Shown: in pieces, positions 25,456-36,191 of the stretch
How the letters are laid out: every line of letters begins with the position of its first letter
Position numbering within the stretch: position 1 is the first letter of the stretch
Assembly: GCF_009832905.1 (NCBI RefSeq)
Contig: NZ_CP047135.1
Span: 3,450,001 to 3,514,000, forward strand
Length of the DNA: 64,000 bases
Reading direction: 5' to 3'
Source of the DNA: Stenotrophomonas sp. 364
GTDB lineage: Bacteria > Pseudomonadota > Gammaproteobacteria > Xanthomonadales > Xanthomonadaceae
The notes under the pieces: model-generated
Seen by the model: only the letters and a program-made list of their open reading frames with translations
What the model was told of the DNA's origin: nothing
Database searches by the model: none
Position numbers and translations under genes: made by a program

Positions 25456-26337
25456 TTATTTGCGGGAAGCAACCGATGGCTTTGCCGACTTTGGCGGGAG
25501 CATTCCACCGGCCTCGCGAAAGCCTGACGCAGACTGCCCGTAACGTGCCCGAAATGCCCTTGCAAAGCTGCAGCAGTTGTCAAATCCACTCGCAGCGGCG
25601 ACTTCGCCGATCATCATGTCGGTATCACGCAGCAGGTCGGCCGCGCGTTCCAGCCGCAGGCGTGCCGACAGCGACTGCGGGCTTTCTTCATACAGGCTCT
25701 GGAAGGTCTTGGACAAGTACCAGCTGGAGAAGTTGGTCAGCTCGGCCAGTTCGCCGATGCGCACCACGCGGTGGCTGTTGCCTTCCAGGTACAGGCGCGC
25801 ACGCTGCATGCGACCGAACACCTGGCGCTTGCGCACGCGCGAACGGCCCGGGCAGCGCTGCACGCCGGTGGCCAGCACGCGCTGCAGCGAAGCCAGGTGC
25901 AGCAGCACCGGGCGCAATGCCTGCGCCGGCTGGCCACTGGCCAGTGCATCGCGCCACAGGCGCAAGGCCACGCGGACTTCGGCGCGGCTCATGCTGCCGC
26001 GGCCGGCATACAGGCTGCAGTCGTCCAGCTCGCCCAATGCGCGCAATGCGTCCGGGGTGAGGCTCAGGCCAATGCACAGGCCATCGCGGCCGGCCTGGAT
26101 CATCGGCTTGGATTCCTTCTCGAAGGCGATCCACTCGCGCTGGCGCAGGCGGAAGCGACCTTCCTTGGATTCCACCCACGCACTGCCACGCAGCTGCATC
26201 CACACGGTGAAGGTGGCGCCGGCGGTCTGCAGGCTGCCGAGCCGGGCCACGCCCAGGCAGGTGGGCAGCGGACCGTCGTCGACGATCTTGTCCAGGGAAA
26301 GCGATTGGCCGCGATCGGCCAGGGAAAGCTGACGCAT
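25456..26337 (-). CDS. AraC-family transcriptional regulator
   Basis: A 293-residue protein. The N-terminal part (about 1-150) is a cupin-like sensor with FTVWMQLRGSAWVESKEGRFRLRQ. The C-terminal AraC/XylS domain has two helix-turn-helix units: VVRIGELAELTNFSSWYLSKTFQ and GEVAAASGFDNCCSFARAFRARYGQ (about 190-275). It ends 68 bp upstream of the TonB receptor gene on the same strand, so it may control uptake of the receptor's ligand. The ligand is unknown. Confidence 0.87.
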   Translation of the reverse strand: MRQLSLADRGQSLSLDKIVDDGPLPTCLGVARLGSLQTAGATFTVWMQLRGSAWVESKEGRFRLRQREWIAFEKESKPMIQAGRDGLCIGLSLTPDALRALGELDDCSLYAGRGSMSRAEVRVALRLWRDALASGQPAQALRPVLLHLASLQRVLATGVQRCPGRSRVRKRQVFGRMQRARLYLEGNSHRVVRIGELAELTNFSSWYLSKTFQSLYEESPQSLSARLRLERAADLLRDTDMMIGEVAAASGFDNCCSFARAFRARYGQSASGFREAGGMLPPKSAKPSVASRK

Positions 26338-26460
26338 GACTGCACACCGTGTTTGCCGTTGTGGGGCAAACGTTTTGCCAAATCAGGCGGCCCGGGTCAG
26401 GAAAGTCCTACGAGATTCATCCGAATTCGACACGAGGCCGATACGAAGGAAGTACGAAGA

Positions 26461-28782
26461 CTATTTTCCCTTCAAAAACAGGGCGTTGGAAACGGCCGAG
26501 AAGACCGGCACTGGCGCCTCGGGGAGTGGCATCACGCCGATGTCGGCACCGTCGGCCACCGCCAGCGCCACGTACAGCGCGCTGCCATCGGGGTGCGCAC
26601 TGAAGCCGTTGCCTGCACTGAGCCGATCCACGTCCAGGCAGTGTTCGGTGCGGGTGGCACCGGCGTTGATGCGCGAAAACAGCGTGGCGCATTCGGCATC
26701 GTTGGACAGGTAGTCCACGCTGCCATCGCGGGCCACCGTCCAGGTCCGGTAGCGCCAGCGCGATGGCCGATCGTCGCTGACCTGCTGGATGCTGCCGGTG
26801 TTGAGCTGCGCATCCACCGACCACAGCCCACCGGCCGACAACCGGGTGAACAGCACCCGCTGCGCGCTGCGGTCGAAGCGCGCCTGCGACACCCCTTCGA
26901 TACTGGCCAGCAGCCGCCATGGCGACTGCCGACGATCGAACAGGGACAGCCGCAGCCGCTCGCGCGCGTCGCGATCCACCACCAGCACGTGGTCGCTGTC
27001 GCTGCCGTACAGGGCCTGCAACGGCTGGGCGACCGGCACCGGCAATGCCACCACCTGCTCATCGCGCGGTGACACTTCATAGATCACCGGGTTGGCCTGC
27101 GCATCGCGTCCGGATACCAGCAGGTGCGTGCTGTCAGGGGACCAGTCCGCCGCCTGCCGCGTTTCCGGCCGCAGCCCCTCCACCGGGCGCAGCGAATCGG
27201 GCCGGGTCAGGTCGGCCCACCACAGGCCGTAGTTGCCGGACCGGTCGGAGGTGAACACCAGTTGCCGGCCGTCGGGCGCGAGCATCGGCTGACCATCGCG
27301 GCCGTTGGAGGGGAACAGGCGTTGCGGTTGCCCCGGCTGGCCATTCTTGAGCGGCACCCGGAACAGCCCGAACTGCGCCTTACGGTGCACGAAGGCCAGC
27401 ATCTCGTTGTGCCGCGACACCGCCGGCGACTGCGCATCGTCGATACCGACGTCGCGCAGCGTGCGGTTCTGCGTATCCAGTTCGTACAGGCGTGATTCGC
27501 TGTCTACGCGACGGCCGAACACGATGTGGCGGCTGTCGCTGCGCCAGGCCCAGCCGCGGATCTCGGCCGAGTCGGCGGTGAGCTGTTCGGGGACGCCGCC
27601 GCCCGCCGGAAGCCGCCACAGGTCGCCGATCTGCGGGTTGCGCACGAACACGATCCAGCGCCCATCGGGCGAGTAGCGCGGCGCGTAATCAAAGCTGTCT
27701 TCGGCTACCTGGTAGGCCAGCGGGGTCCAACGGCCACTGGCGATATCCAGCACGCGGATGCCACGGTGGGCATGCGCGCCGGCCAGCGAGCCGAAGACCA
27801 GGCCGCGCCCGTCCGGGGTCCAGTCGAAGCTGAGCAGTTCGGTGCCGTCGCAGCGGGTGACGTGGCGCACCGCGCCGCCGGTGGCGCTGGCGATCAGCAC
27901 CTCGCAGCTGGCGTTCGGACCGAACCGCGCGAACGCGATGTCACGCCCGTTGGGCGACCAGTTGGGGAAGCGGTCGGAATAGCCGTCCGGCGTCTCGGCG
28001 AGCAGCCGCGCCGGCGCGTTGCCCGAGGTCTGCACCTTCACCGTGCTGCCTGCGCGGGCGCTGCTGTCGGCCTCGTAGGCGACCTGCGAACCGTCCGGGG
28101 ACAGCGTGGGATAGGTTTCGAACCCGGCGGTGGCGGTGATCAACCGGTACGGCCGCTGCGGGCTGCCGACCACCCGGCTGCCATCCTCCAGCACGCCGCT
28201 GGCAGCCTGCCCGGACGGCGGGCGCTGCAGCAGCATCGCCGCCATCACCAGCAACGCCACCAGCATGGCCAGCCCCACCGCCAACAGTACGTAGCGACGG
28301 ATGCGCCGCCAGCGGCCGCGCATCGACACCGGTGCCGGGCCTGTTGCAGGGGAAGCCGACGCAGGTGCTACCGCGATGGCGGCGGGCGCCACGCCCGGAT
28401 CGGCGGGGACCGGCGCAACGGATTCGTCGGCCAGCATGCGCACCGGCACCAGCAGGCGGTAGCCGGTCTTGGCGATGGTTTCGATGTACGCGGTGCCGTC
28501 GCCGTCGTCGCTGGCAAACGCCTTGCGCAGCTGGGTGACCGCCTGGGTAAGCACATCATTGGTCGGCAGCGTGTCGGGCCACACCTCAGCGAACAGTTCG
28601 TCGCGGGTGACCACTGCACCGGGGGAACGCAGCAACGCTTTCAGTACACCCAGCGCCTTCGGGGTAAGCCGGCGCACGCGACGCGCACCGGGCACCGTGA
28701 CCTCGCGCGAGGACAACGTGACGGTGCAGCTGCCGATACGCACGACATCGGCCGAAGGAGGCTCACTAATGTTGCTGATCAT
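26461..28782 (-). CDS. CadC-like winged-helix regulator fused to a TolB-type beta-propeller
   Basis: A 773-residue inner-membrane protein from the ATG at 28782 (MISNISEPP). Residues about 10-105 form an OmpR/CadC winged helix (RRLTPKALGVLKALLRSPG, RDELFAEVWPD, VTQLRKAFASDDGDG, IETIAKTGYRLLVPV). A Pro/Ala linker and one membrane helix (RRYVLLAVGLAMLVALLVM) follow. The periplasmic part has repeated WD40-like/TolB blades (YPTLSPDGSQVAY, FPNWSPNGRDIAF, APRYSPDGRWIVF, QPMLAPDGRQLVF, ADWSPDSTHLLV). The layout suggests a one-component sensor reading a periplasmic signal and binding DNA directly. Its targets are unknown. Confidence 0.85.
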   Translation of the reverse strand: MISNISEPPSADVVRIGSCTVTLSSREVTVPGARRVRRLTPKALGVLKALLRSPGAVVTRDELFAEVWPDTLPTNDVLTQAVTQLRKAFASDDGDGTAYIETIAKTGYRLLVPVRMLADESVAPVPADPGVAPAAIAVAPASASPATGPAPVSMRGRWRRIRRYVLLAVGLAMLVALLVMAAMLLQRPPSGQAASGVLEDGSRVVGSPQRPYRLITATAGFETYPTLSPDGSQVAYEADSSARAGSTVKVQTSGNAPARLLAETPDGYSDRFPNWSPNGRDIAFARFGPNASCEVLIASATGGAVRHVTRCDGTELLSFDWTPDGRGLVFGSLAGAHAHRGIRVLDIASGRWTPLAYQVAEDSFDYAPRYSPDGRWIVFVRNPQIGDLWRLPAGGGVPEQLTADSAEIRGWAWRSDSRHIVFGRRVDSESRLYELDTQNRTLRDVGIDDAQSPAVSRHNEMLAFVHRKAQFGLFRVPLKNGQPGQPQRLFPSNGRDGQPMLAPDGRQLVFTSDRSGNYGLWWADLTRPDSLRPVEGLRPETRQAADWSPDSTHLLVSGRDAQANPVIYEVSPRDEQVVALPVPVAQPLQALYGSDSDHVLVVDRDARERLRLSLFDRRQSPWRLLASIEGVSQARFDRSAQRVLFTRLSAGGLWSVDAQLNTGSIQQVSDDRPSRWRYRTWTVARDGSVDYLSNDAECATLFSRINAGATRTEHCLDVDRLSAGNGFSAHPDGSALYVALAVADGADIGVMPLPEAPVPVFSAVSNALFLKGK

Positions 28783-28997
28783 TCCAGTGGTACGAAGGAC
28801 TGCAGAACAACAGGAACGCAGCATTCATCGCAACCGACACCGATCGAACGAACCGCCAGATTCCGCACATGCCATCAGCGCAAACCGTAAAACAACTGAA
28901 GCGCGCGAATACTAGCCTATGCCGGTTAACCGCGCCTGTGCGTGCGGCCAACATCAGGCTCTCTCTCGCCGACGAATTCACATAAATCGCGTCAACA

Positions 28998-29023
28998 TTC
29001 GCGCCTTCGGGCGCGAATTTTTT
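28998..29023 (+). terminator. UUCG-loop intrinsic terminator with no plus-strand gene upstream
   Basis: TTCGCGCC-TTCG-GGCGCGAA followed by TTTTTTAT is a textbook plus-strand terminator. Both neighbouring genes are on the minus strand, where the hairpin has no T tail. It may end a small plus-strand RNA starting somewhere in 28783-28990. The rest of this 250-bp gap shows no convincing ORF. Confidence 0.75.
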
Positions 29024-29032
29024 ATCTGCGAT

Positions 29033-29710
29033 TCAGCTTTGTCCACGCTTGAGGATGGTCAGTCCGACCAGTCGCGAGACCACCAAAGCCACGTACATCA
29101 CGCCTGCAAACTGCTCCAGCATGACGAGTGCGCGGGCCTGCGGATGCACCGGCACCACGTCGCTCAACCCCACCCCGGACAGCAAGCTGAAGCTGAGATA
29201 AAGAAGCTCCATCCAGGTGCGCAATTCGCTCTCGCTGGTCGCCAGGAAACTGCCGGGGTACCACTGCTGGCAGACGGAGAAGGCGAACGCGAATGCCCAG
29301 GCCAACAGGGTGAACGTTGCCCCGGCCGCGAACAGCTCGTCGCGGGTGACCTTGTGGTCCTGGAGCATGTAGGCGGTCAGGCTGCCGGCGGTATAGAAAT
29401 ACAGCAGGCATTCCAGCAACTGGGCGGTGGTAGTGAGCCCGGGCCGGTCGAGCAGTGCCCCGGCGATGGAGAACACCACCGCCGGGATGGCCAGCAGCAG
29501 CGCCAACCACATGCCCAACGGGCTGCGCCGCACCACCCACAGGGCCAGGCCGAGCACGGCAATGCCGAACGCACCGAACACCGCGCGGCTGGCCCCGGCC
29601 TCGTCCATCGCCGGGTACAGCAGCACGCCCAGCAACTGCACGGCCAGCAACCACGCCGACGGATGCCGCCGTGCGATGGCCAGCCACTTGGTGGTACGTG
29701 CGATTGCCAT
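29033..29710 (-). CDS. Two-TM potassium-channel-like membrane protein
   Basis: A 225-residue integral membrane protein with about six hydrophobic segments. The C-terminal part has the ion-channel-2 layout: helix FTLLAWAFAFAFSVCQQWY, pore-like region MELLYLSFSLLSGVGLSDVVPV, helix QFAGVMYVALVVSRLVGL. The selectivity filter normally reads TVGYGD or TIGFGD. Here it reads SGVGLSD, so conduction and K+ selectivity are uncertain. No regulatory domain follows the last helix. It lies downstream of thiC on the same strand, with a 103-bp gap. Confidence 0.6.
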   Translation of the reverse strand: MAIARTTKWLAIARRHPSAWLLAVQLLGVLLYPAMDEAGASRAVFGAFGIAVLGLALWVVRRSPLGMWLALLLAIPAVVFSIAGALLDRPGLTTTAQLLECLLYFYTAGSLTAYMLQDHKVTRDELFAAGATFTLLAWAFAFAFSVCQQWYPGSFLATSESELRTWMELLYLSFSLLSGVGLSDVVPVHPQARALVMLEQFAGVMYVALVVSRLVGLTILKRGQS

Positions 29711-29813
29711 GCCAGTTCCCTTCCCTGCCCCGTTTCGCCGCCGAGCTTAGCGCGCTTGCCACCCGTGTCGCATGAGCATGCCGGGGCGACGGCGCGCCAC
29801 CCCGGCGCCGGCC

Positions 29814-31790
<1,977 letters not shown>

Positions 31791-31817
31791 CTACGGCGCA
31801 GTGCGTCAGCATTGCGA

Positions 31818-31906
31818 AGCATCCCTACGCCGGTATCAACCGGATCAGGTTCGAAGGGACTGTCTCAACCGTGGCCACTGGGCCGCGGTACCCCCGCTTC
31901 GGGGCG
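31818..31906 (-). promoter_or_regulatory. TPP riboswitch (thi-box) in the thiC leader
   Basis: Read on the minus strand, the leader contains GGGGGTACC, TTGAGACAGTCCC, then CCTGATCCGGTTGATACCGG and CGTAGGGA, the conserved TPP-sensing core in order. It lies about 125 nt upstream of thiC. TPP binding in this class usually closes expression, here probably by hiding the start region, since I see no T-tailed terminator between aptamer and gene. Confidence 0.92.
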
Positions 31907-32151
31907 AATTAGACCACAACCCGGACGTGATTGCCGCGCCCGTCGATGGAGCGCCGCAGAGGGCGGCCTGCACGTGAAAAAAGCGCTGATCTGCCATCCG
32001 ATAGAATGCTGCGGCGCGGAACGACCGCCTTGCCGGACCGCCGTGGCGTTCCGCAACGGCATCGACCGGCTTGAATCGCCCCAGCCGCCGCCCTGGCAGC
32101 GCGGGAAACGGCAGGCACTCGCTCGCCCCCTTTGTACGGAGAAACTCCTCC

Positions 32152-33720
32152 ATGGTGTTTCGCATATCCATCGCACTGATCGTCGCATTGGTGCTGATCG
32201 CCGGCCTCGCGCCCGGCCCCTTCAACGACGTGATCCAGAGTGGCCTGGCCCACATCATCCGCAGCACCGGCTGGCTGTACCTGCTGGTGGTGTTCATCAC
32301 GCTGTCGTTCCTGATGTACCTGGCGTTCGGGCGACTGGGCTCGCTGCGCATCGGCGGTGAAGATGCCGAGCCGGATTTTTCCAACGCCAGCTGGATGTCG
32401 ATGCTGTTCGCTGCCGGCATGGGCATCGGCCTGGTGTTCTGGGGCGCGGCCGAGCCGATCTCGCATTTCGTCAAGCCACCGGAAGGGCTGGCGCCGCAGA
32501 GCATGGAAGCGGCCCGTGCGTCGATGCGCTACGCGTTCTTCCACTGGGGCCTGCATCCGTGGGCCATCTATGCGCTGATCGGGCTGGCGATGGCGTGGTT
32601 CCAGTTCAACCGCAACGGCCGCGGGCTCATCAGCGACCTGCTGCAGCCGGTGATCGGTGCGCATCACCGTGGCTGGATGGGCACGGTGGTGAACGTGGCG
32701 GCGGTGGTGGCCACCGCGATCGGCGTGGCCACCACGCTGGGCTTCGGTACGATCCAGATCGCGGCGGGCCTGCATCGCGTGTTCGGCATCCGTGATTCGA
32801 TTCCGGTGCAGCTGACCATCATCGCGGTGGCGTTCGTGCTGTACATGGCGTCGACCGCCAGTGGGGTGAACCGCGGCATCAAGTGGCTGTCCAACTTCAA
32901 CCTGGCGCTGGCGGCGGTACTGCTGGCGCTGGTGATGGTGCTGGGGCCGACCGGTTTCATCTTCGATACGTTCACCACCACCATCGGGTCCTACCTCAAT
33001 TCGCTGGTGACGATGAGCCTGCGCATGTCGCCGTTCTCGGGCAGTACGTGGGTGGCCGACTGGACGATCTTCTACTGGGCGTGGTGGATCGCGTGGGCGC
33101 CGTTCGTGGGTTCGTTCATTGCGCGGGTGTCGCGCGGGCGCAGCATCCGCGAGTTCGTGCTGGGCGTGGTGATCGCACCGAGCGTGCTGGGCTTCCTGTG
33201 GTTCTCGGTGTTCGGCGGCACGGCGCTGTGGTCGCAGATCTTCGGCCACGTGGATCTGGCCCAGGCGCTGGGCAATGGCTATGAGACGGTGCTGTTCACG
33301 ATGTTCGACAGCCTGCCGATGCCGATGGTGTTGTCGGTGATCGCGCTGGTGCTGTTGACGATCTTCTTCGTGACCTCGGCCGACTCGGCGGTGCTGGTGT
33401 TGGCTACGATGTCCACCGAGGAGGCGGGCGATCCGCCGCTGGCACGGCGCATGGTGTGGGGCGTGGCGATCGCGCTGATTGCCGGCGTGTTGCTGCTGGC
33501 CGGTGGGCTGACCGCGCTGCAGGGCATGATCACGATTGCAGCCTTGCCGTTCGCGCTGTTGATGCTGCTGGTGATGTGGTCGCTGTACCGGGTGCTGGAC
33601 ATGGAGTACGCATTGCAGCGCCGGCGGACGCAGCGGGCTCGCCGGATGATGGACGCGTGGATCGAGCGGGAGATCGCCGCGCAGGAAGAGACGCGGGATG
33701 AGGCGGCGCGGGCGCCGTAG
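32152..33720 (+). CDS. BCCT-family betaine/carnitine/choline transporter
   Basis: A 522-residue secondary transporter of the inner membrane with 12 predicted helices. Family marks include WMSMLFAAGMGIGLVFWGAAEP near residue 80, FFHWGLHPWAIYALIGLAM, the substrate-binding stretch WTIFYWAWWIAWAPFVGSFIARVSRGRSIREFV (about residues 305-335, given in part) and FFVTSADSAVLVL. It imports quaternary-ammonium compounds, driven by Na+ or H+; which one cannot be told. It is divergent from the thiC leader. No betaine or choline catabolic genes are beside it, so an osmoprotectant role is the simplest guess. Confidence 0.9.
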   Translation: MVFRISIALIVALVLIAGLAPGPFNDVIQSGLAHIIRSTGWLYLLVVFITLSFLMYLAFGRLGSLRIGGEDAEPDFSNASWMSMLFAAGMGIGLVFWGAAEPISHFVKPPEGLAPQSMEAARASMRYAFFHWGLHPWAIYALIGLAMAWFQFNRNGRGLISDLLQPVIGAHHRGWMGTVVNVAAVVATAIGVATTLGFGTIQIAAGLHRVFGIRDSIPVQLTIIAVAFVLYMASTASGVNRGIKWLSNFNLALAAVLLALVMVLGPTGFIFDTFTTTIGSYLNSLVTMSLRMSPFSGSTWVADWTIFYWAWWIAWAPFVGSFIARVSRGRSIREFVLGVVIAPSVLGFLWFSVFGGTALWSQIFGHVDLAQALGNGYETVLFTMFDSLPMPMVLSVIALVLLTIFFVTSADSAVLVLATMSTEEAGDPPLARRMVWGVAIALIAGVLLLAGGLTALQGMITIAALPFALLMLLVMWSLYRVLDMEYALQRRRTQRARRMMDAWIEREIAAQEETRDEAARAP

Positions 33721-33751
33721 TTTGCCTCTGCCATGATGCCCCGGTTGGGTC

Positions 33752-33928
33752 GGGGTGGATGGGCGTGCGGGACACGCCGTAAACCCCGCTTCGCGGTCCG
33801 GCCCAGCCGCTGGCGGCTGTGCGTTCGACCGCATGCGAGGCAGTGCCTCGCAAGCAATGCGCTCTCACCCCTGGGGGCTCGTGGGCGCCATCCATGGCGC
33901 CCAACGGTCCCGCACGCCCATCCACCCC
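33752..33928. repeat. Nested-palindrome element between the BCCT and GGT genes
   Basis: Perfect 22-bp arms, GGGGTGGATGGGCGTGCGGG plus AC at 33752-33773 and its complement at 33907-33928, enclose 133 bp. Inside lie three further hairpins: CAGCCG-ctgg-CGGCTG, GCGAGGCA-g-TGCCTCGC (33835-33851) and TGGGCGCCA-tcca-TGGCGCCCA (33882-33903). It could form one multi-branched cruciform or RNA fold. It resembles the palindrome-rich filler seen downstream of genes in xanthomonads. It has no coding content. Confidence 0.7.
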
Positions 33929-33963
33929 GCCCCTGGACACATGGCGGGCGGTGTGGGGAGAGC

Positions 33964-34075
33964 AGCCGACCAACGGTCGGCTCTACCGTTGGTCCGCCAA
34001 TTGCATAGCGGGGCGGCGTTGTCGCCGATCATTGCCGCGCGTTGCGCGGCCAGCCGACCAACGGTCGGCTCCACC
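33964..34075 (-). repeat. Two SMAG/GTAG-type REP palindromes next to the GGT stop
   Basis: On the minus strand GTAG-AGCCGACC-gtt-GGTCGGCT lies at 33964-33986. A second copy with the same palindrome but GTGG in place of GTAG lies at 34052-34075, 5 bp past the gamma-glutamyltransferase stop codon. A looser copy with inverted tip (CGTTGGTCCGCC) lies between them. Confidence 0.7.
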
Positions 34076-34080
34076 CCGGG

Positions 34081-35799
34081 TTAATAGCCTGCGGCCTGGC
34101 CGTCTTTGCGGCTCTCCGAGGCGCCGTAGTACACACCGGTGTCCGGGTCGCGCAGGATGGCCTGGTAGCCGCCGTAGGGACCGTCGGCGAAGGTGACGCG
34201 GTGGCCCTTGCGCATCAGCGCGCGCACCGTTTCGTACGGGAAGCCGGTTTCCAGGTTGACCTCGCCACCGTCGCTCATCGCCGTGGCCTGCCCGGTCGGC
34301 TCGGTCGAGCCTTCGTGCTGGATGCGCGGCGCATCGCCGGCTTCCTGCAGGTTCATGCCGAAGTCGACCATGTTCATCACGATCTGCGCGTGGCCCTGCG
34401 GCTGCATCGCCCCGCCCATTACCCCGAAGCTCATCCAGGGCTTGCCGTCCTTGGTCACGAAGCCGGGAATGATGGTCTGGAACGGGCGCTTGCCCGGCGC
34501 GTAGCCGTTCGGGTGGTCCTTCTGCAGGACGAACATCTCGCCGCGGTCCTGCAGGATGAAGCCCAGCCCCGGGGGGGCCATGCCACTGCCCATGCCGCGG
34601 TAGTTGGACTGGATCAGCGACACCATCATCCCGTCCGCGTCGGCCACGGTCATGTAGATCGTGTCGCCTTCCTGCAGCTGTCTGGGGGTGCCCGGCTGCA
34701 CTTCGCGCAGGGCCTTGTCCATCGAGATCAACGCGCGCCGCTGTGCCGCGTAGTCCTTCGAGACCAGCCGGTCCACCGGCGCCGGGTGGAACGCCGGATC
34801 GGTGTAGAAACGCGCGCGGTCGGCGAAGGCCAGCTTCTTGGCTTCCACGAACAGGTGCACGTGCTCGGGCGAGCCGAAGGGGATCTTCGAGAAGTCGTAC
34901 CCCTCCAGCACGTTCAGGATCTGCAGCGCCGCGATGCCCTGGCTGTTGGGCGGCAGCTCCCACACGTCGTAGCCGCGGTAGTTGCTGCTCACCGGCTCCA
35001 CCCACTCACCGTGGTGGCTGGCCATGTCCTCGTAGCTCAGGTAGCCGCCGTTGGCCTTGAAGTAGCTGCCGATGGTGCGGGCGATGTCGCCCTTGTAGAA
35101 GGCATCGCGGCCGCCGCGGCCGATCTGCTCCAGGGTATTGGCCAGGTTCGGGTTCTTCCACATCTCGCCCTTGCGCGGCGCATGCCCGTTGACGGTGAAC
35201 TGTTCCTTGAAGCCCGGGTACTGCGACAGCTTGGGCACCGAGCGGTCCCAGTAGTAGGCAATGACCTCGGCCACCGGATGGCCCTCGCGGGCGTAGCGGA
35301 TGGCCGGGGCCAGGTTGTCGGCCATCGGCTTGCGGCCGAAGCGCTCGTGCAGCGCGAACCAGCCGTCCACCGCGCCCGGCACCGAGACCGGCAGCGGGCC
35401 GGTGGCCGGGATCTCCTTCAGGCCGCGGCGCTGGAACTCGGCCAGGGTGAGCGACTTGGGCGACCGGCCCGAACCGTTGTAGCCGTAAAGCTTCTGGGTC
35501 TTGGGGTCCCACACGATGGCGAACAGGTCGCCGCCGACGCCGTTGCCGGTCGGCTCCATCAGGCCCAGCGCGGCGTTGGCGGCGATCGCCGCGTCCACGG
35601 CCGAGCCGCCGCCCTTCATCACATCCAGCGCGATCTGGGTCGCCAGCGGCTGCGAGGTGGCGGCCATCGCGTGCGGGGCGATCACCTCCGAGCGGGTGGC
35701 GAAGGGATGGCCGGTGACGCGGTCGGCGGCACTGGCGGCGATGGGAAGGGCACACAGCACGGCGGCGGCAAGCAGGCCGCGGGCAAGACGTCGGGACAC
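34081..35799 (-). CDS. Gamma-glutamyltransferase family protein (YwrD-like)
   Basis: Periplasmic Ntn-hydrolase acting on glutathione or other gamma-glutamyl compounds. The 572 residues start at the GTG at 35799, which has AGGA 9 nt upstream and opens a signal peptide (RRLARGLLAAAVLCALPIAASA). Family features are GGSAVDAAIAANAALGLMEP, GNGVGGDLFAIVWD and the autocleavage/nucleophile Thr in QEGDTIYMTVADADG (large/small subunit junction). GGAMQPQGHAQ lies in the small subunit. The junction reads DTIY rather than the TTHY of E. coli GGT, so substrate preference may differ from classical GGT. It is flanked by repeats at its 3' end. Confidence 0.88.
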   Translation of the reverse strand: MSRRLARGLLAAAVLCALPIAASAADRVTGHPFATRSEVIAPHAMAATSQPLATQIALDVMKGGGSAVDAAIAANAALGLMEPTGNGVGGDLFAIVWDPKTQKLYGYNGSGRSPKSLTLAEFQRRGLKEIPATGPLPVSVPGAVDGWFALHERFGRKPMADNLAPAIRYAREGHPVAEVIAYYWDRSVPKLSQYPGFKEQFTVNGHAPRKGEMWKNPNLANTLEQIGRGGRDAFYKGDIARTIGSYFKANGGYLSYEDMASHHGEWVEPVSSNYRGYDVWELPPNSQGIAALQILNVLEGYDFSKIPFGSPEHVHLFVEAKKLAFADRARFYTDPAFHPAPVDRLVSKDYAAQRRALISMDKALREVQPGTPRQLQEGDTIYMTVADADGMMVSLIQSNYRGMGSGMAPPGLGFILQDRGEMFVLQKDHPNGYAPGKRPFQTIIPGFVTKDGKPWMSFGVMGGAMQPQGHAQIVMNMVDFGMNLQEAGDAPRIQHEGSTEPTGQATAMSDGGEVNLETGFPYETVRALMRKGHRVTFADGPYGGYQAILRDPDTGVYYGASESRKDGQAAGY

Positions 35800-36028
35800 G
35801 GGGTGGTTCCTGAAGGGTGGTAGCCACACCGATAGTGGCGGCAGAGCGGCCGCGATGGCATCCCACAATGGTCATGCCACGCATGGAATCGGCGACGAAA
35901 TCCGCGCAGAACGTGCCTGCAAAATAGTGAATTCGGGTTCACCGCAACGCTTTCAACCGCAACCATCCTTGCGTGGCGGGGCTTTGGGCTGGATGCAGGC
36001 GAAACTGTTGGAAATATGCCCGCCAGGG

Positions 36029-36034
36029 TTGACA
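36029..36034 (+). promoter_or_regulatory. -35-like TTGACA upstream of the ilv leader
   Basis: Perfect TTGACA 32 bp before the leader ORF start. The -10 region at the proper spacing (GTTTTC) is poor, so this is a candidate only. With this promoter the leader ORF would be nearly leaderless. The gap 35800-36028 holds nothing else I can identify. Confidence 0.35.
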
Positions 36035-36065
36035 GCCTTAAAACCGCTGTGGTTTTCTCGATCTC

Positions 36066-36191
36066 ATGTTGCAGCGCACAGCCATCCGCGAATCCATCGA
36101 GCACGCCGACACCGGCGGGGCGTCGATCAGTTCGCTTCTTGTCCTCGTACTTATTACCCAACCAACAGGTGCGGGACGGACCGGCGTGTAA
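36066..36191 (+). CDS. ilv-leu operon leader peptide
   Basis: A 41-codon ORF starting MLQRTAIRES. Its codons 24-31 read Leu-Leu-Val-Leu-Val-Leu-Ile-Thr (36135-36158), followed by QPTGAGRTGV and TAA at 36189. Runs of the very amino acids the operon makes, placed just ahead of an attenuator, are the mark of ribosome-mediated attenuation as in E. coli ilvGMEDA and leuABCD. There is no clear Shine-Dalgarno before the ATG; translation could be leaderless, or start at the in-frame TTG at 36069. The peptide itself has no expected function beyond sensing charged tRNA. Confidence 0.8.
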   Translation: MLQRTAIRESIEHADTGGASISSLLVLVLITQPTGAGRTGV

